From: Trichomonas tenax
Lineage: Eukaryota > Parabasalia > Trichomonadida > Trichomonadidae
Assembly: GCA_023091735.1 (NCBI GenBank)
Contig: JALKBU010001177.1
Span: 1-15,409 of the forward strand
Direction: 5' to 3'
DNA: 15,409 nt
Positions within the stretch are counted from its first letter, which is position 1. The number at the start of each line of letters is the position of its first letter. The position numbers were made by a program, and so were the translations under genes. This document shows, piece by piece, positions 1-6,839 of this stretch. The notes beneath the pieces are model-generated. The model saw only the letters and a program-made list of their open reading frames with translations. It was not told the origin of the DNA and ran no database searches.

Positions 1-825
1 GATTTCGGTTTTAGATTTCAAAATATTTGAAGTAATAAATGAACATTCACCATAAGATGTTATCTTATCAATATCCTGATCAAAATAGCTATTAATGACT
101 GTAATGTTTCCATTGTATAAATAAAACGTATAATAGACATTATTTTCAATAAAATTGCAAAATTCAACAATGAGAGAATTAGAATATGAAGTCAATAGAT
201 ATTTTCCTTTGTTTCCGATGTAGTTACATTTTTGTGTTCTTGCTCCATTCTTACAACCATTAAAAGCAAACATGAAATTATTTGCAGTTTCATTTTCAAA
301 TGAAGAATATTCAGAAATTGTTGAATATGAATAATAAAATAATAATCCAGAACTATATCCTTTACATTTCGATATGTTTGATTGTGAAAAATGTGATTTT
401 CCATATCTTAAATAACAAGCATAATATCCATTATTTTCAATATCACTACATAATGAAAAACTGGACATGTTAATAAAATTTTTGTAGTTTTCTGAATCTG
501 TAACTTCTGTATAACTAAAGTGACCCAAATTATTTCCACAACTGCAATTCATTACAAAAACTCTGTTGATGCAGATTTCGCCTTTATTGTAAAAGTAAAT
601 AGCGCCTCCACTTCCACTTGATTTTATGTTATTAAAATGACAACACTCTGTCAGCAATCTGCTTTCACTGCTTTGAGAACTGAAATTAATCGCGCGATTT
701 TCGATATTTTCGAATTTTGAATGCGAAACGAAATGTTTGCCTGAAGTATATTCAACTGGAATAGCTGAAGGTTGTAAATCATCAAAGAAATCTTCCCAAG
801 AAGTTTGAAGTTTAAAAATAGACAT
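1..825 (-). CDS. Beta-helix (Pmp-like) family protein, left copy, 3' end outside window
   Basis: The frame opens at an ATG at 825 and stays open for 275 codons to the window edge, so the C-terminus is missing. Short Asn/Ser/Phe/Tyr-rich turns repeat through it, with FENI near residue 38, FNNI near 64 and GGAIYF near 73. This is the look of right-handed parallel beta-helix proteins and of chlamydial-type polymorphic membrane proteins, which are expanded in Trichomonas. Many spaced Cys residues are present. No N-terminal signal peptide is visible, although the family is often assumed to be at the surface. An in-frame ATG lies 33 nt upstream, but 825 is preferred: an initiator-like TCATTCC lies just before it, and the other family members here also begin with Met-Ser/Phe. 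It is about 90 percent identical to the gene at 14640-15409, which points the opposite way. A surface or adhesion role is inference only. Confidence 0.75.
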   Translation of the reverse strand, partial: MSIFKLQTSWEDFFDDLQPSAIPVEYTSGKHFVSHSKFENIENRAINFSSQSSESRLLTECCHFNNIKSSGSGGAIYFYNKGEICINRVFVMNCSCGNNLGHFSYTEVTDSENYKNFINMSSFSLCSDIENNGYYACYLRYGKSHFSQSNISKCKGYSSGLLFYYSYSTISEYSSFENETANNFMFAFNGCKNGARTQKCNYIGNKGKYLLTSYSNSLIVEFCNFIENNVYYTFYLYNGNITVINSYFDQDIDKITSYGECSFITSNILKSKTEI

Positions 826-1024
826 TGGAATGAAATTGCATGCAGTATCATATATCATTGATCATAGATGATGATAATAATAAAAACAATATTTCAATCA
901 AATTTAAACAAATTCGAATTAATTTCCTTCAATTGAACAAAATAACACTCAACATCGCTGTACCAACTGAAAATAGACTCAAATTGAAATCATTGTCGTT
1001 CAATGAAAATGTTCCGTTGAGAAA
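53..1024. repeat. Left arm of ~0.97-kb inverted gene duplication
   Basis: This arm is the reverse complement of 14441-15409. Similarity covers the visible beta-helix coding region and about 200 bp upstream of its start codon. It stops abruptly near 1024 (partner 14441), where one arm continues into GATTAAAAATG and the other into CCTTTGGACAAAC read in their own directions. The right arm is one codon shorter. The window ends before the outer limit of the duplication is reached, so its full length is unknown. Confidence 0.9.
827..833 (-). promoter_or_regulatory. Initiator-like element before left beta-helix gene
   Basis: Read on the minus strand this is TCATTCC, one base off the trichomonad initiator consensus TCAYWYW. 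Its A+1 would give a leader of about 6 nt before the ATG at 825, and very short leaders are usual in Trichomonas. The same element stands at the same place in the right copy. Confidence 0.35.
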
Positions 1025-1703
1025 TTTGATTAAAAATGTTATTTAGGGTCTCACACTGTAAAATAGGGTCTTAATATACAAAGCTAAAATTCACATCGTG
1101 ATGACGCAACAAAAGACTCCGGAATGAAAACTTCGTTGACTTCCATTTAGAGGCAAAGTGTTATACTTTTCTCAATATAGGAATTTGCTAAAATCAAAAT
1201 CATTTATTTTCATGACAATCACAAAAAAATTGATCTGAAAGTTTCATTCTTTAATATGACTGACATTTGAAGATTTCATTCAGCAATACATTCTGGCGAT
1301 GTTGCACTGAGACAAAAAAGTGTCCATTTGCATATGCGAAGATAATCTCAGAGTCATATTGAATTATTCAACGTATATTTGATAATCAAGAAGTTCTCGA
1401 GGGGTTCTTGTCAATAATTCGTTTCTTTGAGACTGATACGCATCAATTCCAGAAATTCTTTATTTATTCGAATAAACTATACTGTACATCAATACACAAA
1501 GCTGCGTGTGATAGATGATATGAAAGAAAGCCTCGAATAACAATTTTTTATTTTGAGTAAATTGATGCATGGCAAAATACGCATTATTTCATATGCATGC
1601 GCAGGATGGTGTTATAAACAGAAATTTACGACATTCAATTAAAAAGTGATACTTTTCATAATGCTTTTGATTAATCACTATGAAAAAAGTAGTATACAGA
1701 TTG
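1025..1703. other. Gene-free stretch
   Basis: No supportable gene was seen on either strand. The octamer TAGGGTCT recurs at about 1044 and 1066. Near 1648-1696 there is a weak inverted repeat, TACTTTTCATA against TATGAAAAAAGTA, with a two-base indel. Composition becomes more AT-rich towards the right end, where the capsid gene block begins. Confidence 0.5.
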
Positions 1704-1749
1704 TGATTTTTCGGGGTAATCCAAAAATTTGGCTAACCCCTAAAAATCA
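1704..1749. repeat. 46-bp imperfect palindrome at left border of capsid block
   Basis: The arms 1704-1725 and 1728-1749 pair at 19 of 22 positions around a 2-nt centre. The mismatches are 1712/1741, 1718/1735 and 1720/1733. The outer stem reads TGATTTTT against AAAAATCA, followed by GGGGT against ACCCC. It sits where mixed-composition DNA gives way to very AT-rich DNA. It may be a solo terminal repeat pair, a tiny foldback element or a border structure. Confidence 0.7.
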
Positions 1750-1970
1750 GCAATTTGAGAATATCCATAATTATATAATTATATATAATTTCCCTAATAT
1801 TCATAAATAAACAATTTTCCTATAATTTATATCGAAATCTCAATAAATTATCTAAATTTGTTATTAAAATGTATTGTTTAATTAATAATCAAAATTCTTA
1901 TTGTTATGATTTATTAATGGTTTATCTAAATTTGTAAAAATAAAAAATAATTTTATATATTATGATAAAA

Positions 1971-1984
1971 TTAATATATTTTTT
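1971..1984 (+). promoter_or_regulatory. T-run motif before gene 2001
   Basis: TTAATATATTTTTT ends 16 nt before the ATG at 2001. The same layout, an alternating A/T stretch then six T, recurs before the starts at 2676, 5718 and 6175, with spacings of 12, 13 and 15 nt. This suggests a shared promoter for the capsid block, but high AT content lowers the significance. Confidence 0.35.
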
Positions 1985-2000
1985 CTTCTAATAAATAATA

Positions 2001-2258
2001 ATGACAACAACTCAAAATCTTCTTAATTTAACACAGGAACAATTTAATGAAATTTTCATTGGTGGGAATCCTAACGTAAATGATGAAGAAAATATCAAAT
2101 ATAAATTATATACTATTTATAAAAATCTTTTGAAAATTACTGGATGTGCTCATAAAAATATTTTTGAACTAAAACGTGCTAAGAAAAATAAAGTTAATAC
2201 TATCTTAAATAATATCATATTAAAACTTAACGAATGTGATTTGGTGTTACACGCTTGA
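2001..2258 (+). CDS. Small hypothetical protein of capsid block
   Basis: An intact 85-codon frame starts at an ATG preceded by the T-run motif and ends in TGA. The product is not recognised. It looks helical and polar: an opening LLNLTQEQFNEIF stretch, a loop with GGNPNVNDEE near residues 21-30, then a Lys/Asn-rich second half with IYKNLLKI and ILNNIILKL segments. There is no membrane segment or signal peptide. It is the leftmost gene of the block and converges with the gene at 2346-2615. Small helical proteins of unknown role are common in Mavericks, but nothing assigns a function. Use of TGA as its terminator argues that TGA is an ordinary stop here. Confidence 0.6.
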   Translation: MTTTQNLLNLTQEQFNEIFIGGNPNVNDEENIKYKLYTIYKNLLKITGCAHKNIFELKRAKKNKVNTILNNIILKLNECDLVLHA

Positions 2259-2345
2259 TTTATTCCTGAAATATACAACTATAAGAAAAAAACAGTAGTA
2301 TTAATCCCATTTAATAAAAATAAAAATTTATTTTTGGACCAATAT

Positions 2346-2615
2346 TTATCGTTTTAGTTTAGAAACAACCCATGAACCAACATCAGAAATAACATCATTT
2401 GTATTTATCACAAGTTTTCTATCGCCATTATTATTCACACCAAATTCAAATCCAACTTTTGGTACATTTTCCTTAACTTTATTACCGAAATGAGCACCAA
2501 ATGAACTAGCTACAGGTTTAACAACATTATTTATTAACCAATTAAACCCAGATTTAATTCCATGACCAATTTTCTTAGCAACATCTTTTAGCTTTTTCCA
2601 AGATCCCCAAGTCAT
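2346..2615 (-). CDS. Short amphipathic protein, possible minor virion/membrane-active protein
   Basis: This is an intact 89-codon frame from the ATG at 2615. Residues 1-45 form a Lys/Trp/Gly-rich amphipathic region: it opens MTWGSWKKLK, continues with KKIGHGIKSGFNWL and then VVKPVASS. A Gly/Asn-rich middle and a C-terminal helix ending in VVSKLKR follow. This Trp-plus-Lys amphipathic start recalls minor virion proteins of Polintons and relatives, such as the internal membrane-active class. That is analogy by composition, not demonstrated homology. The gene is divergent from the capsid-like gene, sharing a spacer of about 60 bp, which suggests co-expression of virion parts. A plain DNA- or membrane-binding peptide is an alternative. 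Confidence 0.6.
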   Translation of the reverse strand: MTWGSWKKLKDVAKKIGHGIKSGFNWLINNVVKPVASSFGAHFGNKVKENVPKVGFEFGVNNNGDRKLVINTNDVISDVGSWVVSKLKR

Positions 2616-2633
2616 TTTAATTATAATTAAAAT
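2614..2633. promoter_or_regulatory. Perfect 20-bp AT palindrome between divergent genes
   Basis: ATTTTAATTATAATTAAAAT is a perfect palindrome. It overlaps the minus-strand start codon at 2613-2615 and lies in the shared spacer of the divergent genes at 2346-2615 and 2676-4327. A bidirectional promoter or binding site is possible, and so is AT-rich chance. Confidence 0.4.
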
Positions 2634-2650
2634 TTGAAATTAATACCATT

Positions 2651-2663
2651 ATTTATGTTTTTT
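2651..2663 (+). promoter_or_regulatory. T-run motif before major-capsid-like gene
   Basis: ATTTATGTTTTTT ends 12 nt before the ATG at 2676. It resembles the motifs before 2001, 5718 and 6175 and is the reason 2676 is preferred over 2655 as the start. Confidence 0.3.
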
Positions 2664-2675
2664 ATTTTATTTAAA

Positions 2676-4327
2676 ATGAACTCGGCATTTAATACAAGGC
2701 TAAATAATAACAACAATTTACATGGTAATGTTGCACAATATTTTGAAAATCTAAAATCCATGGTACAAATTAATGATGGTACTAGAAGTTTTCAATTGCG
2801 TACAGTTGATTGCCATGACCAATCGGCACCATTTACCGAAGGACAAGAAACAAGAATTGCTATAACACATTCTGATTTTGATATTACACAATTGACTGAC
2901 GGATTTCTTACATTTAATGTTAAGTTAAATCTTCAGTTACAGGGACTTGATCCAAACTTTACCGATGAAGAACATTTGTGTAAAATTTTCGTTGGATTTC
3001 AATCAAGTAATCATATATTTGATCAATTAGAAATAATGTGTAATAATAGGTCTACTGGATATCAACAAAATGAACGTGTACGTGAAGGATTTGCTTATAG
3101 TACTATTAAACCACATAATGAGAAAAAGACTAAGAAATATACACATTCATTATATGAAAACGTTGAAAATATTTCTGAATCTATTGTTGGAACATACGTT
3201 AATTTAATGGATTTCAAAGTAAATAACGGATATAAGGAAGTGAGCTTTGAACTTAATGTTCCTATTGAAGATCTTTTGTGTTTACAAGCTTTCGATATGT
3301 TTGTTAATAAAATTATCGGTGAACTTGAATTGAAGTTTTATCCAAAATCTAAGGGATTAGTATGGTGTTCAATAAACCCAGAAAAAGTTAAGGATTATAA
3401 GCTAATAAGAAAAAATGAAAAAATTGATGGTATATTTACTAAAAATCCTTCAGAATGTTTTACACATCAATTTGTTCAGATAAATAATACAGCAAATGGA
3501 ATCGTAAAATTTTCTAAAACAACAACTAGTTCTTCTAACGATATAATTCAATATACAGCAACCTTAGGAAATCTTAAGTTAATGGTTAACAGTATGTCCA
3601 TTACAATGCTTAAATCCAATATGTTTGGATTTAATATTACTGATAATGCTTTATCATTAATTAGTAACCAATTATCAAATTCACTATTAATTATTCCATC
3701 ACAAGAATTAGAATATAACGCATTTCCATTAGCTGCTACAGAAGCTGGTGTCCAATCAACAGTTAACATGCCATTGAATAACGTAACATGTATTTCAGTA
3801 ATGTTCCCTAAACATAATAACGATTATACAGTTTTCGAAAATCCTATTTATGATAATGTCCAATTAACAGTTAATGGTAAAAATATGCCAGATCAAGTTA
3901 TTTTAACACTTGGCGCAAGATTTTTACAGTACCAGTTAGTCGCATCAGATCTTTCAAGCGGTTTGAGATGTACTAAAAATATGAAGATTCGCTAACAATG
4001 GTTAAAAATGAAAACATCAAAGGTACCAGATATGCTAATCCGTTAAGTGATGCTAGTAGTTTTATGCTGAATTTCCAATGTGAAAGATCTAATGCAGGTT
4101 ATACATTTGATGGTTTCGATAGTGATGGCCAAAATGTTTCCATACAATTTAGAGGATAATCAATTTATTCAGGTGATAACGATACATATTATAAAGTTAT
4201 TGATGGATATTCACCACAAATTATATCTAAACCACCACCACATATATGGTTATGTCGTAATACTTATTTCGTAGCTGGTCCTGGAATACTTCAATATATA
4301 AAGACCGGTGGTTCACAAGCCCCATAA
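2676..4327 (+). pseudogene. Major-capsid-like protein of Maverick/Polinton, frameshifted
   Basis: The first 440 codons run cleanly from the ATG at 2676 to a TAA at 3993-3995. The same coding sense continues one frame over from about 3985, through an ATG at 3998, to a TAA at 4325-4327, with one further in-frame TAA at 4157-4159. One lost base near 3985 and one point change account for all the damage. The undamaged length would be about 550 aa, within the range of double-jelly-roll capsid proteins of Polintons. The sequence is beta-rich and Asn-rich, has no catalytic motif, and ends with PPPHIWL and a GGSQAP tail. Start 2676 is preferred over the ATG at 2655, because 2655 lies inside the T-run motif that precedes other genes of the block. 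Assignment as major capsid protein rests on size, fold-like character, context and remembered similarity. A minor capsid role is less likely for the largest gene. Confidence 0.65.
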
Positions 4328-4372
4328 AATAATTTAGATAATAATTAATTTTATTTTTAGGTAAATATTTTA

Positions 4373-4804
4373 ATGTTTAACTGCGAAGTTGTTTTTTGTA
4401 TTAAAATGTTTACTGATAATTATTTAGAAAATATTACCAAAACATATTTATGGTATAACAAACCTGATTGAAATTTAGTTGATGAAGTTACGATAAACTT
4501 ACCACAGGAATTTACAGCAAGCAAAAATCGTAAATATATAATTGTGGAAGATATTAAAGTATTAGTAGGTTCGAAATATTGGCCGGATACTGTGGCACAT
4601 GCTGATTTCGTAGAACGTGATAAATATTTTGATTCTGCTATTTGTGTCTGTAATGGTACCAAAGCTAGACATTTATCAAAATATGAGATAATTAGACCAT
4701 TAAGAAGTTTCAAATTATGGTTCACAAATCCATACGGTAATAGAGAAACAAAAGTACAAGTATTAATTGCTAGATTTTTATTAGTTTATTTAATTTTATT
4801 TTAA
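4373..4804 (+). pseudogene. Candidate minor structural protein, one in-frame stop
   Basis: The frame runs from an ATG at 4373 (a second in-frame ATG is at 4406) to the TAA at 4802-4804, 143 codons before that stop. It is interrupted once by TGA at 4469-4471, between YNKPD and NLVDEVTINL. The downstream part is 110 clean codons. The product alternates hydrophobic and polar residues in a beta-strand pattern (YIIVEDIKVLVGS, FKLWFTNPYGN) and ends in a hydrophobic LIARFLLVYLILF stretch, which could be a strand or a weak membrane segment. No known family is recognised. Position directly behind the capsid-like gene, 45 bp after its stop and on the same strand, suggests a virion component. Trp is encoded by TGG at the other Trp sites, so reading the TGA as Trp is unlikely. 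I treat it as a nonsense mutation. Confidence 0.55.
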
Positions 4805-4813
4805 ATAATTATT

Positions 4814-5029
4814 ATGTCGGGACTTCCAACATTTAATATCTTACATTTACAACAGGAAATAGCTAACAATCAAATTAACGAAGAAAAAATAAATGATCAA
4901 TGATTGTTGAAGTTAAATGAAAACGTTTACCCAAAAATATCAGATATTAATACAATATTACTAAACCATTATGATGCGATAAAAATAATAGTGGAGAAAA
5001 TTGGTATTATAATCGACGATAATAAATAA
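4814..5029 (+). pseudogene. Small hypothetical protein, one in-frame stop
   Basis: The frame starts at an ATG 9 nt after the preceding gene and ends in TAA at 5027-5029, 71 codons before the stop codon. It is broken by a TGA at 4901-4903. The product is helical and acidic to neutral, with leucines and isoleucines at 3-4 residue spacing (FNILHLQQEIANNQI before the break; ISDINTILLNHYDAIKIIVE after it), which suits a short coiled coil. No family is recognised. It ends 7 bp from the converging gene at 5037-5718. Such tight packing on both sides supports it as a real former gene. Confidence 0.5.
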
Positions 5030-5036
5030 ATGAAAA

Positions 5037-5718
5037 TTATTGTGGTGTTGGTTGTGTATATAGATCTGTAACTGATTGTACAATATGATTGCTATACTTA
5101 TAATTAATATACTTATCTTTATAAAATTTTTCAAATTCCTCAGAAACTGGACTATTCTCAATGCCATAAGTAGCATTACTAATAACATGAAGTGTCGGAT
5201 AGTTCGTATAATAAATCACAGACCGTTCTTTATCGATTTGTATTTCAATTTGTGGCATAATATAATTATCATTTACATATTGACCAAATCTAATTTTAAA
5301 TTTTAAGTCATTATAACCTGGTGATCCTACGGTTAAACTTTCATCATGAATTTTTGTACATGTATATTTAATTATTATTTCATTACTATTTATAATTTCT
5401 AAATAATAAGATGTGTCGTAAATAAATTTTGGATTATATTCATAAAACTTGATAACAAATTTTACTATTAGTTATTACCTTTAAAGTAAATAATAAATTA
5501 GTATTATATAAATCGATCATATTTTCTCCCTTAGGGCTAATATTAAATGTTGCATATGAATTATCATTAATGTCCTTCGGTGACGCTGGATCTTTTGACG
5601 GTACATAACGTCTATTAGTATCACCGATTTGAATTGTATTATCAATTATATCAAAATAACTCCTAAATTGATGATAGTGCTCAGCTGGTGTGAATTCGTT
5701 TAATTGCTCGTTCTCCAT
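5037..5718 (-). pseudogene. Candidate minor capsid (penton-like) protein, frameshifted
   Basis: From the ATG at 5718 the frame is clean to about 5460. Coding sense then continues one frame over without a stop to TAA at 5037-5039. The total of 682 bases is 227 codons plus one, so a single inserted base in the A/T run at about 5457-5465 explains the break. The product would be about 226 aa, beta-rich, with little charge clustering. Segments such as YATFNISPKGENMIDLY and LLFTLKVIT echo strand patterns in the capsid-like gene at 2676. Size and context fit the single-jelly-roll minor capsid protein of Polintons. That is inference: no motif proves it, and 4373-4804 is a rival candidate. The gene is followed closely, on the same strand and upstream, by 5744-6175. 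Confidence 0.55.
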
Positions 5719-5731
5719 TTTTATTAAAGAT

Positions 5732-5745
5732 AAAAAATAATATTT
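5732..5745 (-). promoter_or_regulatory. 14-bp motif before gene 5718
   Basis: On the minus strand this is AAATATTATTTTTT. It is identical over all 14 bases to the site at 6191-6204 and lies 13 nt before the ATG at 5718. It overlaps the last codon of the upstream gene (stop at 5744). Confidence 0.45.
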
Positions 5746-6175
5746 AATGAAAAACTCTTACTCTTCTTCTTGGTTGGTTTCTCGGCTGAGTAATAATTTT
5801 TTCTTTTTCTACTTGTTCAGAAATGTTAGAAACAAATTGCTTATTCTCTTCTGTTTCCTTTTGACGTTCAACTGGGTTTTTATTTAAATCATTTGATTCA
5901 GTACTACGTTCAAGAACTTCTAACATTTTTTCAAGAAGTTTCTTATTCGTTATTGATTCATAAATTGAAGTATTAACGGGTTCATTACTTTGTTCTTCTT
6001 TATTTGGTTCATTAACCTTTTCCGTCTTTGATTCCGTTGGTGAAGTCAAAGGAACCTTTCTCTTACGAACTTGAATTTTATTATTTTTATCAGTCATAAC
6101 ATAATATAATGGGTGCTGTATTCCTTTGGCATCGTTAATGATTATAGAATTTCTTTCTGATCGACTTAAGCTCAT
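5744..6175 (-). CDS. Charged low-complexity protein with basic tail
   Basis: This is an intact 143-codon frame from the ATG at 6175. A short ordered N-terminus (MSLSRSERNS then HPLYYVMTDK) precedes a basic patch QVRKRK near residues 35-40. A long Glu/Lys/Asn/Thr linker follows, with a possible helix near 74-90 (SITNKKLLEKMLEVLER). The tail is strongly basic, RNQPRRRVRVFH. It has no membrane segment. The product is not recognised. Basic tails on disordered proteins are common in small virion or DNA-packaging proteins, and its place among structural genes fits that, but this is inference. It is divergent from 6230-6499 across a 54-bp spacer and lies upstream of 5037-5718 on the same strand. Confidence 0.65.
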   Translation of the reverse strand: MSLSRSERNSIIINDAKGIQHPLYYVMTDKNNKIQVRKRKVPLTSPTESKTEKVNEPNKEEQSNEPVNTSIYESITNKKLLEKMLEVLERSTESNDLNKNPVERQKETEENKQFVSNISEQVEKEKIITQPRNQPRRRVRVFH

Positions 6176-6190
6176 GATTTAATTGGAGTT

Positions 6191-6204
6191 AAAAAATAAT
6201 ATTT
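6191..6204 (-). promoter_or_regulatory. 14-bp motif before gene 6175
   Basis: AAATATTATTTTTT on the minus strand lies 15 nt before the ATG at 6175. It is an exact copy of the site before the neighbouring gene at 5718. It lies in the spacer shared with the divergent gene at 6230. Confidence 0.45.
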
Positions 6205-6229
6205 TAAATTCTTTATCCAATATAAAACC

Positions 6230-6499
6230 ATGACAGACTTTGAAGCTCTGAAATCATCATTGAAGGAAGAAATATTAAACGAACTCAAAGCGACAACAAA
6301 ACCAAAGAAGAATAAAAAGGAAGAGAAAACGGATGAAGGATTTACACTATCAGAAGAGAAACCAATTAAGCTTAAGTGTACAGAAAAACAATTGGCTGCA
6401 CTTGCTGCAGGATGACAGAAGAATCCGAGATGGATCGCAAAAAAAATGAAGGAAGAAGAAGCTAAAAAGAAAGAGGAAAAAGAGAAGAAATCAGAATAA
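6230..6499 (+). pseudogene. Lys/Glu-rich small protein, one in-frame stop
   Basis: The frame runs from the ATG at 6230 to TAA at 6497-6499, 89 codons, with one TGA at 6413-6415. Before the break lie a helical start (MTDFEALKSSLKEEIL), a Lys-rich linker, and the segment KLKCTEKQLAALAAG. After it come QKNPRWIAKKM and a mixed-charge helix of Lys and Glu. Frame continuity with the same residue character on both sides makes a nonsense mutation the simplest reading. No family can be named. The NPRW-containing segment looks like the conserved core and would be the best query for a search. It is the rightmost gene of the capsid block. Confidence 0.55.
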
Positions 6500-6839
6500 C
6501 CACTAAAATTATTTTTGTAATTTCTGAAGACTAAATATCCTTTCGCTATCTATCCTTAGTTAGTTTGTCATAAATTATTTTAAAAAATTGTATAGATTTA
6601 TATAGTCATTAGTTTTAAAATCAATAATAACGTTAATTTTATAAGAAATGAAAATTTTAATCTCTATATGGGGGGACCTAACTTTCTGACATTAACTCTG
6701 TTGTGTAAATAATAATATTAATAACTTAAAAACTTACAAACGTTAATTTTATAAGTTTGTGAACTTCAGTAATGACACTAAATAATGTTCGCGATGGGTT
6801 GGCGAAGACAACACAGTGCGAACATTATATAACTAACTC
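6500..6839. other. AT-rich gene-free stretch with repeats
   Basis: No gene was seen. A 17-bp direct repeat, AACGTTAATTTTATAAG, occurs at 6629-6645 and 6739-6755. The second copy sits in a short hairpin (ACAAAC against GTTTGT). A G run (GGGGGG) lies near 6670. The right end of the capsid block probably falls here, but no terminal repeat marks it. Confidence 0.5.
6782..6828. repeat. Strong 11-bp hairpin
   Basis: ATAATGTTCGC (6782-6792) pairs perfectly with GCGAACATTAT (6818-6828) around a 25-nt GC-richer loop. It ends 11 bp before the left terminal repeat of the candidate element at 6840-7478. It may belong to an element border, or be a transcribed stem-loop. Confidence 0.7.

Larger units (their letters stand above)
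1750..6530. mobile_element. Decayed Maverick/Polinton structural (capsid) module
   Basis: Eight small genes lie tightly packed on both strands, separated by short AT-only spacers. Coding order is + at 2001, - at 2346, + at 2676, 4373 and 4814, - at 5037 and 5744, + at 6230. The largest product (about 550 aa before decay) and the accompanying short amphipathic and beta-rich proteins resemble what I recall of the capsid region of Trichomonas Mavericks. Signature genes for protein-primed DNA polymerase B, integrase, FtsK-like ATPase and adenain-type protease are absent, so this is a fragment or a derivative. The borders given are approximate and set by gene density and composition, since no matching terminal inverted repeats were found around the block. 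Five genes carry inactivating lesions; those at 2001, 2346 and 5744 are intact. Confidence 0.65.

Noticed and set aside
192..473. Open frames in other frames and on the opposite strand of the left beta-helix gene, mirrored at 14992-15402
   Set aside because: They are shadows of the long family frame, and their residues lack the family motifs.
840..1046. Open frame antisense to the upstream region of the left beta-helix gene, with a counterpart at 14353-14625 minus
   Set aside because: It is repeated only because the DNA is duplicated. It lies in AT-rich upstream sequence, has low-complexity Asn/Ile/Lys content, and diverges at its end in the right copy.
3548..3769. Minus-strand open frame inside the capsid-like gene
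   Set aside because: It is fully covered by a clean plus-strand frame of 440 codons and shows no features of its own.
4420..4725. Minus-strand open frame of 101 codons over the gene at 4373-4804
   Set aside because: The plus-strand frame shows the beta-strand residue pattern, sits in order with its neighbours and continues past one stop. The antisense frame is judged a shadow.
4469..6415. TGA read as Trp (alternative genetic code) in the capsid block
   Set aside because: TGG is used for Trp in the same genes, TGA serves as a normal terminator at 2258, and an in-frame TAA and two frameshifts show ordinary decay in the same block.
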